Below, piece after piece: positions 8,344 to 16,415 of a DNA stretch of 64,000 nt; positions within the stretch are counted from its first letter, which is position 1; every line of letters begins with the position of its first letter. The DNA is taken from IMG/VR virus record IMGVR_UViG_3300012926_000004, positions 1-64,000 of that record; one strand, written 5' to 3'. Both the position numbers and the translations under genes were made by a program. Under the pieces are notes generated by a model, which worked only from the letters and a program-made list of their open reading frames with translations, was not told the DNA's origin and did no database searches. The DNA comes from a virus.

Positions 8344-9156
8344 ATGAAGCATAGCGAGCTCAAACTAAAAGATCGCAGCTCGGGAATGACTACACTGGCA
8401 TGGCACGACGCCTGCAAAAAGGAAGCTGAGGAATCTATGGCGGAACATGAAGTGGCTGGAATCGATCCACAGAAACTAGTCGTTCTGGAAACGATCGAGG
8501 ACAAGCGTGTAGCTGAGTACATTGCTGAGCAGCTGCGGCAGTCTGTAGTCAAACTGGCCGACAGGGTCGAGCAGGATTACGTAGCGGATTGGAAGGCGGG
8601 CGTGGCAGAACGAAACGGTGAGATTCAAAATGCTTGGGGAGATGTTGTGCAAGCTGAGGACGTAAAAACAGTCAGACAGATTGATGATCTGTATGTGAAG
8701 TTCCCGACCGAGGATGAGGATGAGGACGAGGCTACGGTTGCGGTTGCCGTTGTCGAGGAGCCTGTGCTGGTAGAGGATGCTGATGGCATTCCAGCTCACC
8801 TGCTAGACGTGCCACCGCATCTCTGGCCGACCTACGGCGGCATTGAGCGCAACAGCATGCCTAACCCTAACCGTCTGCCGGACTGGACGGCTGAGGCCCC
8901 GCCGCAAGCTCATCGTCGCGTTCGTACTGAGCCACGCGCCAAGCACGTCCAGTCAGCATTCAACAAGACGTTTACGCGTGACAACCCGAAGCGTCCAGGG
9001 ATGAACCTACCGATCAAGCGTGCTGAGAGTAAGAATCCTGAAGGTTTGACGGGGCGGCAATTGAAGAAGGCGCGCAAAGCTTTACAACGTGAACAGAAAG
9101 CTGTTGATTTAGCACGAACAGAGATGTTCGAGAAAGTTAGCGAGGGGGTAGAGTAA
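8344..9156 (+). CDS. Hypothetical charged protein, 270 aa
   Basis: Not recognised. The N-terminal half is helical and acidic with a pure acidic patch (TEDEDEDE) around residue 125. The middle is Pro-rich (IPAHLLDVPPHLWPTYGG) and the C-terminal third is strongly basic (GRQLKKARKALQREQK). Such acid-then-base layout suggests an adaptor or nucleic-acid-contacting protein, but no fold is evident. Its stop overlaps the start of the next gene by one base (TAATG). Confidence 0.6.
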   Translation: MKHSELKLKDRSSGMTTLAWHDACKKEAEESMAEHEVAGIDPQKLVVLETIEDKRVAEYIAEQLRQSVVKLADRVEQDYVADWKAGVAERNGEIQNAWGDVVQAEDVKTVRQIDDLYVKFPTEDEDEDEATVAVAVVEEPVLVEDADGIPAHLLDVPPHLWPTYGGIERNSMPNPNRLPDWTAEAPPQAHRRVRTEPRAKHVQSAFNKTFTRDNPKRPGMNLPIKRAESKNPEGLTGRQLKKARKALQREQKAVDLARTEMFEKVSEGVE

Positions 9157-9605
9157 TGGCATTGGAAGCAGATGATTGGGGAGTAGCTGAAGCAACGCCG
9201 AGTGACCGTGAGATCGAGGAGCACGATGCAGGTTATGCGATTACGCGCTTAGTTCAGCTCGTGCATGAGCGCAACGTAGCAGTCGGCTGGTGGTCGGATC
9301 TGTACACGAACATGCCGTTGGATCGCAACGTTGGCGAGATGTTGATGTTGGTCGTGTCCGAGATCTCCGAGGCGATGGAAGGTCATCGCAAGCGTCTATA
9401 TGACGATCACATTATTGGCAGGCCTATGGTTGAGGTTGAGCTCGCTGACGCGCTGATTCGCATATTTGATATTGCAGGCGGGATCAAGTTCAACGGTCAG
9501 CCTTTGGATCTGGGTGGCGCTTTCGAGGAGAAGTTAGCGTATAACCGAGAACGGTTGGATCACAAGGCAGCAAGCCGTTTGGAAGAGAACGGTAAGAAGT
9601 ACTAG
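9156..9605 (+). CDS. MazG-like nucleotide pyrophosphohydrolase
   Basis: 149 aa. The all-alpha NTP pyrophosphatase signature is present: VVSEISEAMEGHRK supplies the E-x-x-E helix, and VEVELADALIRIFDIAG supplies the second metal-binding E-x-x-D helix. The family hydrolyses NTPs or dNTPs to the monophosphate plus pyrophosphate. Phage copies may sanitise nucleotide pools or alter (p)ppGpp-linked responses. It lies directly before the polymerase gene and overlaps the upstream stop by one base. Confidence 0.85.
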   Translation: MALEADDWGVAEATPSDREIEEHDAGYAITRLVQLVHERNVAVGWWSDLYTNMPLDRNVGEMLMLVVSEISEAMEGHRKRLYDDHIIGRPMVEVELADALIRIFDIAGGIKFNGQPLDLGGAFEEKLAYNRERLDHKAASRLEENGKKY

Positions 9606-9697
9606 CACTAGCACTAACTCTATCAACTTTCCATCAACATCAAAGCCGTGCTAACGTAGACGGCCTAGCCCTTGTACGTTTGAAAGCTGACCTGCTT

Positions 9698-12600
9698 ATG
9701 TGGAGACAAAAACCTAGCTCATGTGATGGATGCCAGTGCCAGCCGATGGGATCTGACTTTAGCCAGCCTGAAGGTTTGGGTTTGCTGGGCGTAGCGATCG
9801 TAGCTGAAGCCAGTGGTGAGAAGGAGGCTGCTGAACAGTTGCCACTGAGGCCCCATGCACCCTCAGGCATGATCCTGGAACGAACCCTGCGCCGTCTTGG
9901 TTACACGCGCGATCAGTTTGCTATCACCAACTGCATCCGCTGCCGACCGACAGAGAACTATCTCGACGGAGCACCTTACGAGAAAGAAGTTATCAAACAT
10001 TGTCAGCCTAATTTACTCAGCTTCTTAAGGCGGTTCCAGCCTAAGGTTGTAGTCGCGCTCGGCAACGTAGCTTTCAGAACGCTGACCGGAATCTCAGGCG
10101 AGAAACAATCTGTGACGCACATGCGAGGATACGTGTTCAGAGCGTTGCCGGAGTTCTGCGCGGCAGCAGGTACGCAGGACTTGTTGGTGGTGCCAACCTA
10201 TCATCCAGCTTTTCTACGCCGCGGAAAAATCAACCTAACAGGAGTCTTCGCTCGGGACATACAACGTGCTGTCAACATCCGTTCGGGCAAGGATCGCTCG
10301 TTTATCCTTGATCTGCCAGACTTCGCAGCTCAAGAGATTGCATGGATCGAGAACCCAGATAACAAAGAACCGTTTGGTGGGCCGCCGCCAGAGTTCTATC
10401 AGAAGATCGCTGAGACATGGCTAGCGAAATATAACCTGCGCTACCAACTCAAGCCGAACCTACAGGAACTTGACATCTTCTGCCGTGATATCAAAGCGCG
10501 CTCGGAGTCCTGGGCCGTGCAATCCCCTGACATGAAAGCAGCTGACCTGTTAGGGCTATCGTGGGATCTGGAAACCTTCGAATCAGCCTCACTCGACGAA
10601 GACGAATCGGATGGCTATACGGACACCAAAATCCGTCTCTTCCAAGCGTCGATCCAACCAGGCACTGGCATCGCTATGCCCTGGGAAGGGAACTACATTC
10701 ATGCTGCACGATTCCTGATGAAGCTACCGCTGCCTAAAATCGGCCATAACTCCTGGTTGTTCGATCAACGGGTTATGCGCGCAGTTGGCGAACGTGACTT
10801 CGGCAGTCGGCTGAACCTGAAGCACAATGGTGATAGCTACGATACCCTGCAGATGTTCCATTACTGGCAGCCGGATCTTCCAGCGCATTTGCAGTATGCC
10901 GCATCGTTCACACAGTTCCCATTTCCGTGGAAGCATCTCAATGGGGTCAATCTAGAGTTGTATGGCATTGCTGACGTGGACGCAGCGCTGCGTACGTACA
11001 TCATCATGCGCAAGACGATGGAAGATCGCAAGATTTGGTTTGACAATGAAAATCCCCAGCGTCAGGCTGCAGGGTACCTAGCTATGGTCCAAGCAGTGCG
11101 GCCTATTCTCGCGGACATGGAAGACCGGGGTGTGCCGATCGACGATGCCCGGCGGATCACACTGGATAAAGATTTCGAAGAAGCCCAGACTGAGGAGATG
11201 ACGTATTTAGACGCGAAGTTCCCAGATGGCGCACGGAAGCTAACGCCCAAAGAAGGCTATAAGGGAATTCCGAAGCGGGTGAAGGAGCTGTTGGAAGAGC
11301 TGCGGCCTACCGTAGTGCCTGAAGTTCAGAGCGCAAAGCCTGGAAAGCCGCCAACGAAGAAGGCAATTGCTGAAGCTACTAAGGCTGCGTTCGCAGCACG
11401 ATACGCTAACTTGCAGCTGGACGAATTGGAGCTGATCCGCAACACTAAATTCTTCGACCCGCCGGAGATCAACGAGGATGGAATCGAGGAGCCTGGCGAA
11501 AGCTACTACTTCGATCAGCGTGTGTTTGGCCAACAGCAACTTGATAATGGAATCAAGACTGCAGGTCAGACTCTATGGTGCCGTGTGTATCAGTTCTCAC
11601 CAAACTCCTCGAAGCAGCTAATGAGTTACATGCGGTTCCGTGGGCACAAGGTTCCAACTAAAAAAGGCGGCGAGGAAACAACTGGTAAAGTTGAGCTGGT
11701 TCGGTTGTCAGCTAAGCATGGAGATGACTTCTATACGCGTGTGATCGATTGCCGCGAACTGGGTAAGATGCGCAGTACTTACATCGAAGGCTTCAAGCCA
11801 CACGCTGACGGCAGAGTGCATTCAACGTTTACGTTCGATACGGCCACAATGCAGCTCAGCAGCCGAAAGCCTAACCAGCAGAACGTTATCAAGCATGGCA
11901 AGCTGGCCAAAGCTGTGCGGTCAATGTATAAGCATCCAGCAGGCAAGTTGTTTGTCGAGTGGGATTTCAAAGCCTATCACGTGCTGACGACTGGCTTCGA
12001 AGCTCGCAGCAAGAACTACATGCGCCTGGCTCGGCTCGACATGCACAGCTTTGTAGCCGGCCACTTCAACCGTGACTGGGACGCGTTCAAGTTGTTCAAT
12101 GAGCCTGATGAGGAGCTGTTAGCTAAGTTCAAATGGTTCAAGTCGGACAAGGCTCGGAAGGTAATCCGAGATAAGAAAGCTAAGCCGAGCATTCTAGGCA
12201 TTGGCTTCGGCCTGGGCGTAAAGAAGCTGTATGAGATGAACCGCGAGTCGTTCAAGGATCTGCGCGAGGCGGAGAATCTGATGCAGACGATCAAGGATTT
12301 GTTCCCGGAGGTTTTCAGGTGGCAGAACCAGATCAGAGATCTCGCACACAAACAACAGTTTCTGCGGAATAGGTTCGGCGCGCTCAGGCATTTCTATGAA
12401 GTGTATGCCCCAGACGGCCGTGGAGGCTGGAAGCCTGGCGATCAGTCAGAGCAAGCCATTGCGTTCTTGCCGGCTAGCTCCGCATTCGGCAACATTCGCG
12501 AGTGCATGAAGACGATGGACCGCAAGGGTTTGCTAGAGAAATGGGAACTGGTCAACACCGTGCATGACTCGTTCGTGTTTCTGGTCGAGCCTGGGCTTAT

Positions 12601-12772
12601 GCCGCAGCATATTGCTGAGATGTATCCTGTGTTGCACGCTCCTAGCAGGGTACTGATCGATGAGGAGCTTGCACCACAGGGGCTGCAGGTGGACGTTGAA
12701 TGCAGTAGTGGAATTACATGGGCCGATTCTGAGGAGGTAGCTATTCCTGCTGAAGTGCTTGCGGCAGACTAG
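9698..12772 (+). CDS. Uracil-DNA glycosylase / DNA polymerase A fusion
   Basis: 1,024 aa. Residues 1-200 resemble family 4 uracil-DNA glycosylases: two N-terminal cysteines (CDGC), a degenerate first motif (AEASGEKE), ITNCIRCRPT, a second cluster Cys (KHCQPNLL) and VPTYHPAFLRRG. Next comes a 3'-5' exonuclease (LSWDLETF, GHNSWLFDQRVM, YGIADVDAALRTY), then a family A polymerase: SSRKPNQQNV, motif A FVEWDFKAYHVLTTGFEA, motif B SILGIGFGLG and motif C VNTVHDSFVF. Motif A replaces the usual Glu with His, and motif C has HDS instead of HDE. The start is uncertain: a TTG at 9680 would add six residues. SPO1-type phages are, as I recall, a precedent for such a fusion. Confidence 0.9.
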   Translation: MWRQKPSSCDGCQCQPMGSDFSQPEGLGLLGVAIVAEASGEKEAAEQLPLRPHAPSGMILERTLRRLGYTRDQFAITNCIRCRPTENYLDGAPYEKEVIKHCQPNLLSFLRRFQPKVVVALGNVAFRTLTGISGEKQSVTHMRGYVFRALPEFCAAAGTQDLLVVPTYHPAFLRRGKINLTGVFARDIQRAVNIRSGKDRSFILDLPDFAAQEIAWIENPDNKEPFGGPPPEFYQKIAETWLAKYNLRYQLKPNLQELDIFCRDIKARSESWAVQSPDMKAADLLGLSWDLETFESASLDEDESDGYTDTKIRLFQASIQPGTGIAMPWEGNYIHAARFLMKLPLPKIGHNSWLFDQRVMRAVGERDFGSRLNLKHNGDSYDTLQMFHYWQPDLPAHLQYAASFTQFPFPWKHLNGVNLELYGIADVDAALRTYIIMRKTMEDRKIWFDNENPQRQAAGYLAMVQAVRPILADMEDRGVPIDDARRITLDKDFEEAQTEEMTYLDAKFPDGARKLTPKEGYKGIPKRVKELLEELRPTVVPEVQSAKPGKPPTKKAIAEATKAAFAARYANLQLDELELIRNTKFFDPPEINEDGIEEPGESYYFDQRVFGQQQLDNGIKTAGQTLWCRVYQFSPNSSKQLMSYMRFRGHKVPTKKGGEETTGKVELVRLSAKHGDDFYTRVIDCRELGKMRSTYIEGFKPHADGRVHSTFTFDTATMQLSSRKPNQQNVIKHGKLAKAVRSMYKHPAGKLFVEWDFKAYHVLTTGFEARSKNYMRLARLDMHSFVAGHFNRDWDAFKLFNEPDEELLAKFKWFKSDKARKVIRDKKAKPSILGIGFGLGVKKLYEMNRESFKDLREAENLMQTIKDLFPEVFRWQNQIRDLAHKQQFLRNRFGALRHFYEVYAPDGRGGWKPGDQSEQAIAFLPASSAFGNIRECMKTMDRKGLLEKWELVNTVHDSFVFLVEPGLMPQHIAEMYPVLHAPSRVLIDEELAPQGLQVDVECSSGITWADSEEVAIPAEVLAAD

Positions 12773-12794
12773 TCCAGGCTGTGGAAGAAACCAC

Positions 12795-12823
12795 TTGACA
12801 CTTAGCTCAACTTGAGCTACCTT
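12795..12823 (+). promoter_or_regulatory. Promoter with palindromic operator in the spacer
   Basis: TTGACA (12795-12800) and a weak TACCTT (12818-12823) are 17 bases apart. The spacer holds TAGCTCAACTTGAGCTA (12803-12819), a perfect 8+1+8 palindrome overlapping the -10 box. A repressor bound there would block polymerase. No U-tract follows, so a terminator for the polymerase gene is less likely. Confidence 0.6.
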
Positions 12824-12863
12824 ACCTCTAGACCTTTGGAAAGCCGGAGGCTTCTAGCCAACC

Positions 12864-13223
12864 ATGATCATCCAAACATATGCCGAGACAAGACTTGAAC
12901 TAAGCAGTGGGATCTCAACCAGTGAAGCTGTTTGCCGCTTATGTGAGCACCGCTACGACGCTGATGACGAAGCCGGATACACGGAAGGCTGCTGTGACCA
13001 ACACGAACGCTGCCAACATGCCGACTGCCTGGAGTCATCTCATCCTAAGTCTGATGAAGGATTCTGTGCTTGGCATGCTCTGCTGGATGCCACGGAGTAC
13101 GTACAGCGTATCGTTGCTGGCGAGGAGCCCAGCGATAAGTACATTCCAGCCAAGCATGCAGAAAGCGTCTGGGCTGGCCGAGTCTGGGAGCTGAACAAAC
13201 TGGGTCGACAAATTCAACACTAA
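12864..13223 (+). CDS. Cys/His-rich protein, probably zinc-binding
   Basis: 119 aa, not assigned to a family. The first 70 residues carry many metal-ligand candidates: VCRLCEHRY, CCDQHERCQHADC and FCAWH. The rest is helical (ATEYVQRIVAGEEPSDKY, VWAGRVWELNKLGRQ). It is the first gene behind the palindrome-bearing promoter at 12795. GGAGG lies 14 bases before the ATG, longer than usual. Zinc binding is inference from the cysteine pattern. Confidence 0.6.
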   Translation: MIIQTYAETRLELSSGISTSEAVCRLCEHRYDADDEAGYTEGCCDQHERCQHADCLESSHPKSDEGFCAWHALLDATEYVQRIVAGEEPSDKYIPAKHAESVWAGRVWELNKLGRQIQH

Positions 13224-13245
13224 CCGAAGGGAGTATTATTCCGCC

Positions 13246-13509
13246 ATGCCGAGATTCGATATCAGCACTCTAGAGGATCTACGAAATGCCAGCCGCGAAG
13301 CTTTCAAGCCCAAGTATGAGGACGAGGATATCGTCCTTGTTCTCCACCCTTTCAGATCGACTCGCAAGCGCGAAATCATCGGTGCAGACAAACGTTACAA
13401 ACGTGCCGATCCCGTTCGCTGCATTGTTCCGTCAGGCTGGCGTGGTGGCAGGTTCAACACCGATGCCCTCATCCAAGTCCCTTGCGATTCCAGGGGATGT
13501 GCTGTCTAA
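13246..13509 (+). CDS. Hypothetical basic protein, 87 aa
   Basis: Not recognised. Starts MPRFDISTLEDLRNASREAF and is rich in Arg and Lys (HPFRSTRKREIIGADKRYKR). GAAGGGAG lies 12 bases before the ATG and the upstream gene ends 22 bases away. Another frame is open over the same bases, so the call is moderate. Confidence 0.5.
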   Translation: MPRFDISTLEDLRNASREAFKPKYEDEDIVLVLHPFRSTRKREIIGADKRYKRADPVRCIVPSGWRGGRFNTDALIQVPCDSRGCAV

Positions 13510-13612
13510 GTTCGATGTCAATCCCTTTGAAGCGAGCATGCCGTATCTCGATCTCGCAGCAGTTCCTACAACTTCACTGCCAACCCCGCAACCGCACCAG
13601 GAGATCCAACCA

Positions 13613-13996
13613 ATGAGCTTTCTCACCTCTGTAATCTCTGGCCTGTCTAAGGCTGAAAACTTCCTCATCAGCATCTTCACAAAGGCGTCCGCCGTGGCTA
13701 AAGTTATTACCTCTGTATCGCCCAAGACCTTGGCTGCAGTTCTGGCCGTTTTCTATGACATCACGAAGCTGATTGCGAGTGAAGGTGTTGCGGTGGCTGA
13801 TATCAGTTCGGGCAAGTACCAGCAGGGTGTAGGGGAATTGTTTAGTCCTACCACGCAGGCTTTGCTCACTGCTATCGCAGCTGACATCAAGGATCTCGAC
13901 AGCACAGTCATCGACGACCTAAAGAAGCTCGGGATCGCTATCAACCCGCCTGCAGCAGTCGCGCCAGTCGCCGTAACTCCAGTAGCTACTGCCTAA
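13613..13996 (+). CDS. Hypothetical amphipathic protein, 127 aa
   Basis: Not recognised. The N-terminal 60 residues are amphipathic to hydrophobic helix (MSFLTSVISGLSKAENFLIS, then TLAAVLAVFYDITKLIAS), followed by a helical part and an Ala/Pro/Val-rich tail. The frame stays open upstream to 13286, but AGGAGAT lies 8 bases before this ATG and the upstream stretch looks non-coding. Position before the lysis genes allows a membrane-acting role; no evidence beyond that. Confidence 0.5.
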   Translation: MSFLTSVISGLSKAENFLISIFTKASAVAKVITSVSPKTLAAVLAVFYDITKLIASEGVAVADISSGKYQQGVGELFSPTTQALLTAIAADIKDLDSTVIDDLKKLGIAINPPAAVAPVAVTPVATA

Positions 13997-13999
13997 GTT

Positions 14000-14032
14000 C
14001 TAGCTGGGGCCGCAGGGTCCCTTCGAAGCTAG
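14000..14032 (+). other. Two-tier hairpin after the 13613 gene
   Basis: CTAGCT and AGCTAG can form an outer stem around an inner GGGGCC/GGTCCC stem with a four-base loop. No U-tract follows. It may pause transcription or protect the upstream message. Confidence 0.45.
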
Positions 14033-14083
14033 TTATCCTGCAATACGAAAGGAGACCAGCGGAGAAATTGCCAGAGCACGAAG

Positions 14084-14113
14084 AAGGTCACCTGATAACC
14101 GGGTGGCCTTTTT
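14084..14113 (+). terminator. Rho-independent terminator
   Basis: AAGGTCACC (14084-14092) pairs with GGTGGCCTT (14102-14110) with one G-U pair and a nine-base loop; the T-run TTTTT ends at 14113. It closes the plus-strand replication/early block and argues that the zinc-finger gene starts downstream, at 14140. Confidence 0.75.
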
Positions 14114-14139
14114 CATTGGGGTTCTTCGTTGGATTATGT

Positions 14140-14349
14140 ATGACCGCACTTGAAATCGCATGCCGAGTTTGCTCGGCTCAACCTGGAGAACCTTGCGCCA
14201 GCACAGCCTCCCTACAACTTCAACCTGGCGAGTTCCATCACGAACGTGGCGATGATGCTGCTTTCTGGTCGAATGTCGGCTCGTCCACAACTGCTCAAGC
14301 TAAAGTTACCAAAGTGATAGCTGAGGTCGCAGCCGATGAGCTATTCTAA
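14140..14349 (+). CDS. Small zinc-finger-like protein, 69 aa
   Basis: Starts MTALEIACRVCSAQPGEPC. The pattern Cys-x2-Cys-x-A-x-PGE-x-Cys followed by GEFHHERGDDA matches the C-x2-C...C...H-x-x-R layout of small zinc-finger proteins common in phages. A TTG at 14068 would lengthen it but falls before the terminator stem. No strong ribosome binding site is seen. DNA or RNA binding is inference. Confidence 0.55.
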   Translation: MTALEIACRVCSAQPGEPCASTASLQLQPGEFHHERGDDAAFWSNVGSSTTAQAKVTKVIAEVAADELF

Positions 14350-14377
14350 TCCCCTACTCACTGCAAGAGGTACCACT

Positions 14378-14572
14378 ATGTCTAACCCTCATCTGCCTCG
14401 GGTTCAGCCTGCAACCGGCATGCTGGATCCCTTATACGACTCGACTAGTCACTGGGACGATGAAGATATAGGGTCGAACCCGCCAACGATCATAGCCATA
14501 GCCGTGGTTTATATTGTGTTCTTAGTTGGAGGCATTGCAGGTTACTTTCTGCGCATGCTGGTTCATGCCTAG
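14378..14572 (+). CDS. Single-span membrane protein, 64 aa
   Basis: The first 38 residues are soluble and acidic (TSHWDDEDIG). A single membrane helix follows (TIIAIAVVYIVFLVGGIAGY), ending with a short basic tail RMLVHA. AGAGG lies 7 bases before the ATG, which favours it over an ATG at 14336. Beside the endolysin, this could be a pinholin-like or other lysis protein, but size and one span are the only evidence. Confidence 0.6.
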   Translation: MSNPHLPRVQPATGMLDPLYDSTSHWDDEDIGSNPPTIIAIAVVYIVFLVGGIAGYFLRMLVHA

Positions 14573-15084
14573 ACAGTAGGCGGTAGCGGCGGCTTTGGCA
14601 GCTCAGCAGCGATCGCCGCAGCCACAGCAGGCGGTGCCTGAGCGATTGTAGTCGTCGTGGTGACCAACGAGCCGTCTGGAGCGTGTTGCGTCGTCTGGCT
14701 AGCCACCAGCGCCTTCCAGGCGGCCTTGGTACGAGGATTCCTGATCCAAGCATAGAACGCGGCCGTCGTCAGCCCAATCTCTTTGAGCCAGTGCGGCAGG
14801 ATCGACCAGATCCAATCGAACATATGAGTGAACGGCGGGAAGAACGTATAGCCGAAACCGCAGCCGAGGATGGCTACGGTGCCGACGTGGGTAAACCCAC
14901 CGTGAGTTGTGACCCAGGTTTTAGCCCACAGCAGATGCTTGGTCAGGAAGGTTTTGAACGAGGATGCGGTTGCGGCTACAGCGATGGCCGTAGCTGGGAT
15001 CGTGGTCGTAGTGGTGATGGTTTCAACGGTCACGGGCGTTGGCGTAGCGGCAGCAGGCAGGGAAGACTTCACTTCATCAGGCAT
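14569..15084 (-). CDS. Membrane-associated protein next to endolysin
   Basis: 171 aa starting MPDEVKSSLPAA. A Thr/Ala-rich N-terminal stretch (ETITTTTTIPATAIAVAATA) is followed by a hydrophobic and aromatic middle (GTVAILGCGFGYTFFPPF, MFDWIWSILPHWL) that may form two membrane helices, and a second TTTTTI stretch near the C-terminus. GGAGG lies 7 bases before the start and the gene overlaps the endolysin by 8 bases, so the two are translated together. A holin role fits the context but is not shown. Confidence 0.6.
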   Translation of the reverse strand: MPDEVKSSLPAAATPTPVTVETITTTTTIPATAIAVAATASSFKTFLTKHLLWAKTWVTTHGGFTHVGTVAILGCGFGYTFFPPFTHMFDWIWSILPHWLKEIGLTTAAFYAWIRNPRTKAAWKALVASQTTQHAPDGSLVTTTTTIAQAPPAVAAAIAAELPKPPLPPTV

Positions 15085-15691
15085 TTGGTACCTCCAGAGG
15101 TGCAACAATGGATGCATCTAGAAACTCATTCTTGGTCCATAAGTTACGCTCAGCGAACCCTTTATCGTTGACGTTCCGAGCGCATTGCTGAGACACGGTC
15201 AGCCAGTCACGCTTAGCGATGGCAGCATTGAACAGCGGGTATTTCGGCGGCGCGAGCTTGACCGGGCCGAGGTTGTATCGCATGTCGATCAGTGCGATCT
15301 TGGCCGGGTCCGGCATGGAGTCGTAGCCTGGATAGATCCGCCTGAGATCCGTCTCGCAGGAGTTGACCTGGCTGACTAGCAACCTATGCTGCTCGGCATC
15401 CGGCAGCAGCGGACTTGTAGCCGACTTATAGAACTTAGCTCCGAACTGCTGGCCATAAGGCATGCCTCGGACTCTGGCGTAGTCTTGTTCGATCTCAGTA
15501 GGAGTAGCCGGCCGACTGCCGTCGGGAGACATGAACTTGAGATTGAGTGCAGCCAGCGCTGACACAACCTGCAGGCCGATAGCTGTCGTCACCCAGCCCT
15601 TGATGTCAAGGTACAGCCAGGCTATGGGTGTCTCCCAGTTAGTCAGCCAGTGATAGCTCTCGTCCAAGTACGTCGGCGTAGGCGTTGCCAT
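15077..15691 (-). CDS. Endolysin, T4-type lysozyme (GH24-like)
   Basis: 204 aa; muramidase cleaving the peptidoglycan glycan chain. Glu20, Asp29 and Thr35 are spaced E-x8-D-x5-T exactly as in T4 lysozyme, in NWETPIAWLYLDIKGWVTTA. Later family landmarks are present: ALIDMRYNLG, a Pro-rich loop, AIAKRDWLTVSQQCARN and GFAERNLWTKNEFLDA. There is no signal peptide, so a holin is needed for release. GGAGGT stands 8 bases before the ATG. It is divergent from the membrane gene at 15776. Confidence 0.9.
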   Translation of the reverse strand: MATPTPTYLDESYHWLTNWETPIAWLYLDIKGWVTTAIGLQVVSALAALNLKFMSPDGSRPATPTEIEQDYARVRGMPYGQQFGAKFYKSATSPLLPDAEQHRLLVSQVNSCETDLRRIYPGYDSMPDPAKIALIDMRYNLGPVKLAPPKYPLFNAAIAKRDWLTVSQQCARNVNDKGFAERNLWTKNEFLDASIVAPLEVPNA

Positions 15692-15775
15692 CAGCAGTTA
15701 CCTCCGTGCGTGCGCCGAGCGCAGCTCAGTCGTTATTATCTTCCCACAAGCGGGCTAGAACTATAGCATGTTTCT

Positions 15776-16252
15776 ATGGATAACTTTTGGCTAGCCGTCA
15801 CATTCTCTGCACACTGTCTGTTCCTCTGGATCGTGTTCAAGCGCAAGTTCCAAACCTTGATCCCGTTCCTAACCGGTCTGATCATCTGTCGCGTGATCGA
15901 GACGCCTATTGAGTCCTGGGCTTATCATCACAATAACTATCTGCTGCATTGGAATCTGTTCTGGGGTTTTGGCGTTTTCAACCTGCTGCTGCTGGCAGCC
16001 TCGTTCGCCGAGACCAGAAAGATCCTGCCTGCGGTTGCCTGGACGATTGGCATCTATCTGGTTCCCAAAACCATCGAGTACGTAACCCTAGTCAGCTGTG
16101 AAGAGAAGCAATGGCCGAGCCTGGCTGCCAGCCTGATGCGCCCAATGAATTTGCTCTGCGTTCTGTCTTGGTGTTATATCCTTAGGCCCAGGGCACCTAA
16201 GCCTAAGAAGGAGAACCTAGATGATGGAGCAAGCAGTTCAGCGCATGGATGA
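15776..16252 (+). CDS. Multi-span membrane protein, 158 aa
   Basis: Four or five hydrophobic segments are visible (WLAVTFSAHCLFLWIVF, LIPFLTGLIICRV, LFWGFGVFNLLLLAASFA, ILPAVAWTIGIYLV, MNLLCVLSWCYIL), ending in a basic and polar tail. No family recognised. No Shine-Dalgarno is seen; a TATAGC box ends 8 bases before the ATG, so the message may be leaderless. Its place in the lysis region suggests a membrane role there. Confidence 0.65.
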   Translation: MDNFWLAVTFSAHCLFLWIVFKRKFQTLIPFLTGLIICRVIETPIESWAYHHNNYLLHWNLFWGFGVFNLLLLAASFAETRKILPAVAWTIGIYLVPKTIEYVTLVSCEEKQWPSLAASLMRPMNLLCVLSWCYILRPRAPKPKKENLDDGASSSAHG

Positions 16253-16379
16253 CACTGGCGGTCCGCCGCCTCGGCCGCCTCATAGTGGCAATGTAGTCGA
16301 GCAGGAACCTGAAGGTCTGGTCGAGGACGAGGTTGTAGTCGTCGACGAGACTGAAGAGGACGAGGAAGACGACGAGTAA
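16221..16379 (+). CDS. Small acidic protein, 52 aa
   Basis: Overlaps the end of the membrane gene by 32 bases in another frame, with an excellent AAGAAGGAG 7 bases before the ATG. The product begins MMEQAVQRMDDTGGPPPRPP and ends with a run of Glu and Asp (ETEEDEEDDE). No family. The strong ribosome binding site and conserved-looking acidic tail support it as a real gene. Confidence 0.6.
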   Translation: MMEQAVQRMDDTGGPPPRPPHSGNVVEQEPEGLVEDEVVVVDETEEDEEDDE

Positions 16380-16387
16380 CTAGGGGA

Positions 16388-16415
16388 GCTGGGTCAGCGA
16401 TCCTCCTGATCCAGC
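16388..16415. terminator. Hairpin between converging genes
   Basis: GCTGGGTCAG and CTGATCCAGC form a 10-bp stem with one G-U pair and an 8-base loop, exactly between a plus gene ending at 16379 and a minus gene ending at 16416. It lacks a U-tract but its place fits a two-way terminator. Confidence 0.5.

Noticed and set aside
13286-13612. Longer start for the 13613 gene
   Set aside because: The ATG at 13613 has a clear ribosome binding site; the upstream part overlaps another gene candidate and reads like non-coding sequence.
14068-14139. TTG start for the small zinc-finger gene
   Set aside because: It would place a rho-independent terminator inside the coding region; the ATG at 14140 begins right before the zinc-binding motif.
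14683-15171. Plus-strand frame of 162 codons opposite the membrane protein and endolysin end
   Set aside because: Arg/Gly/Pro-rich composition typical of antisense; the minus genes have ribosome binding sites and, for the endolysin, an intact catalytic triad.
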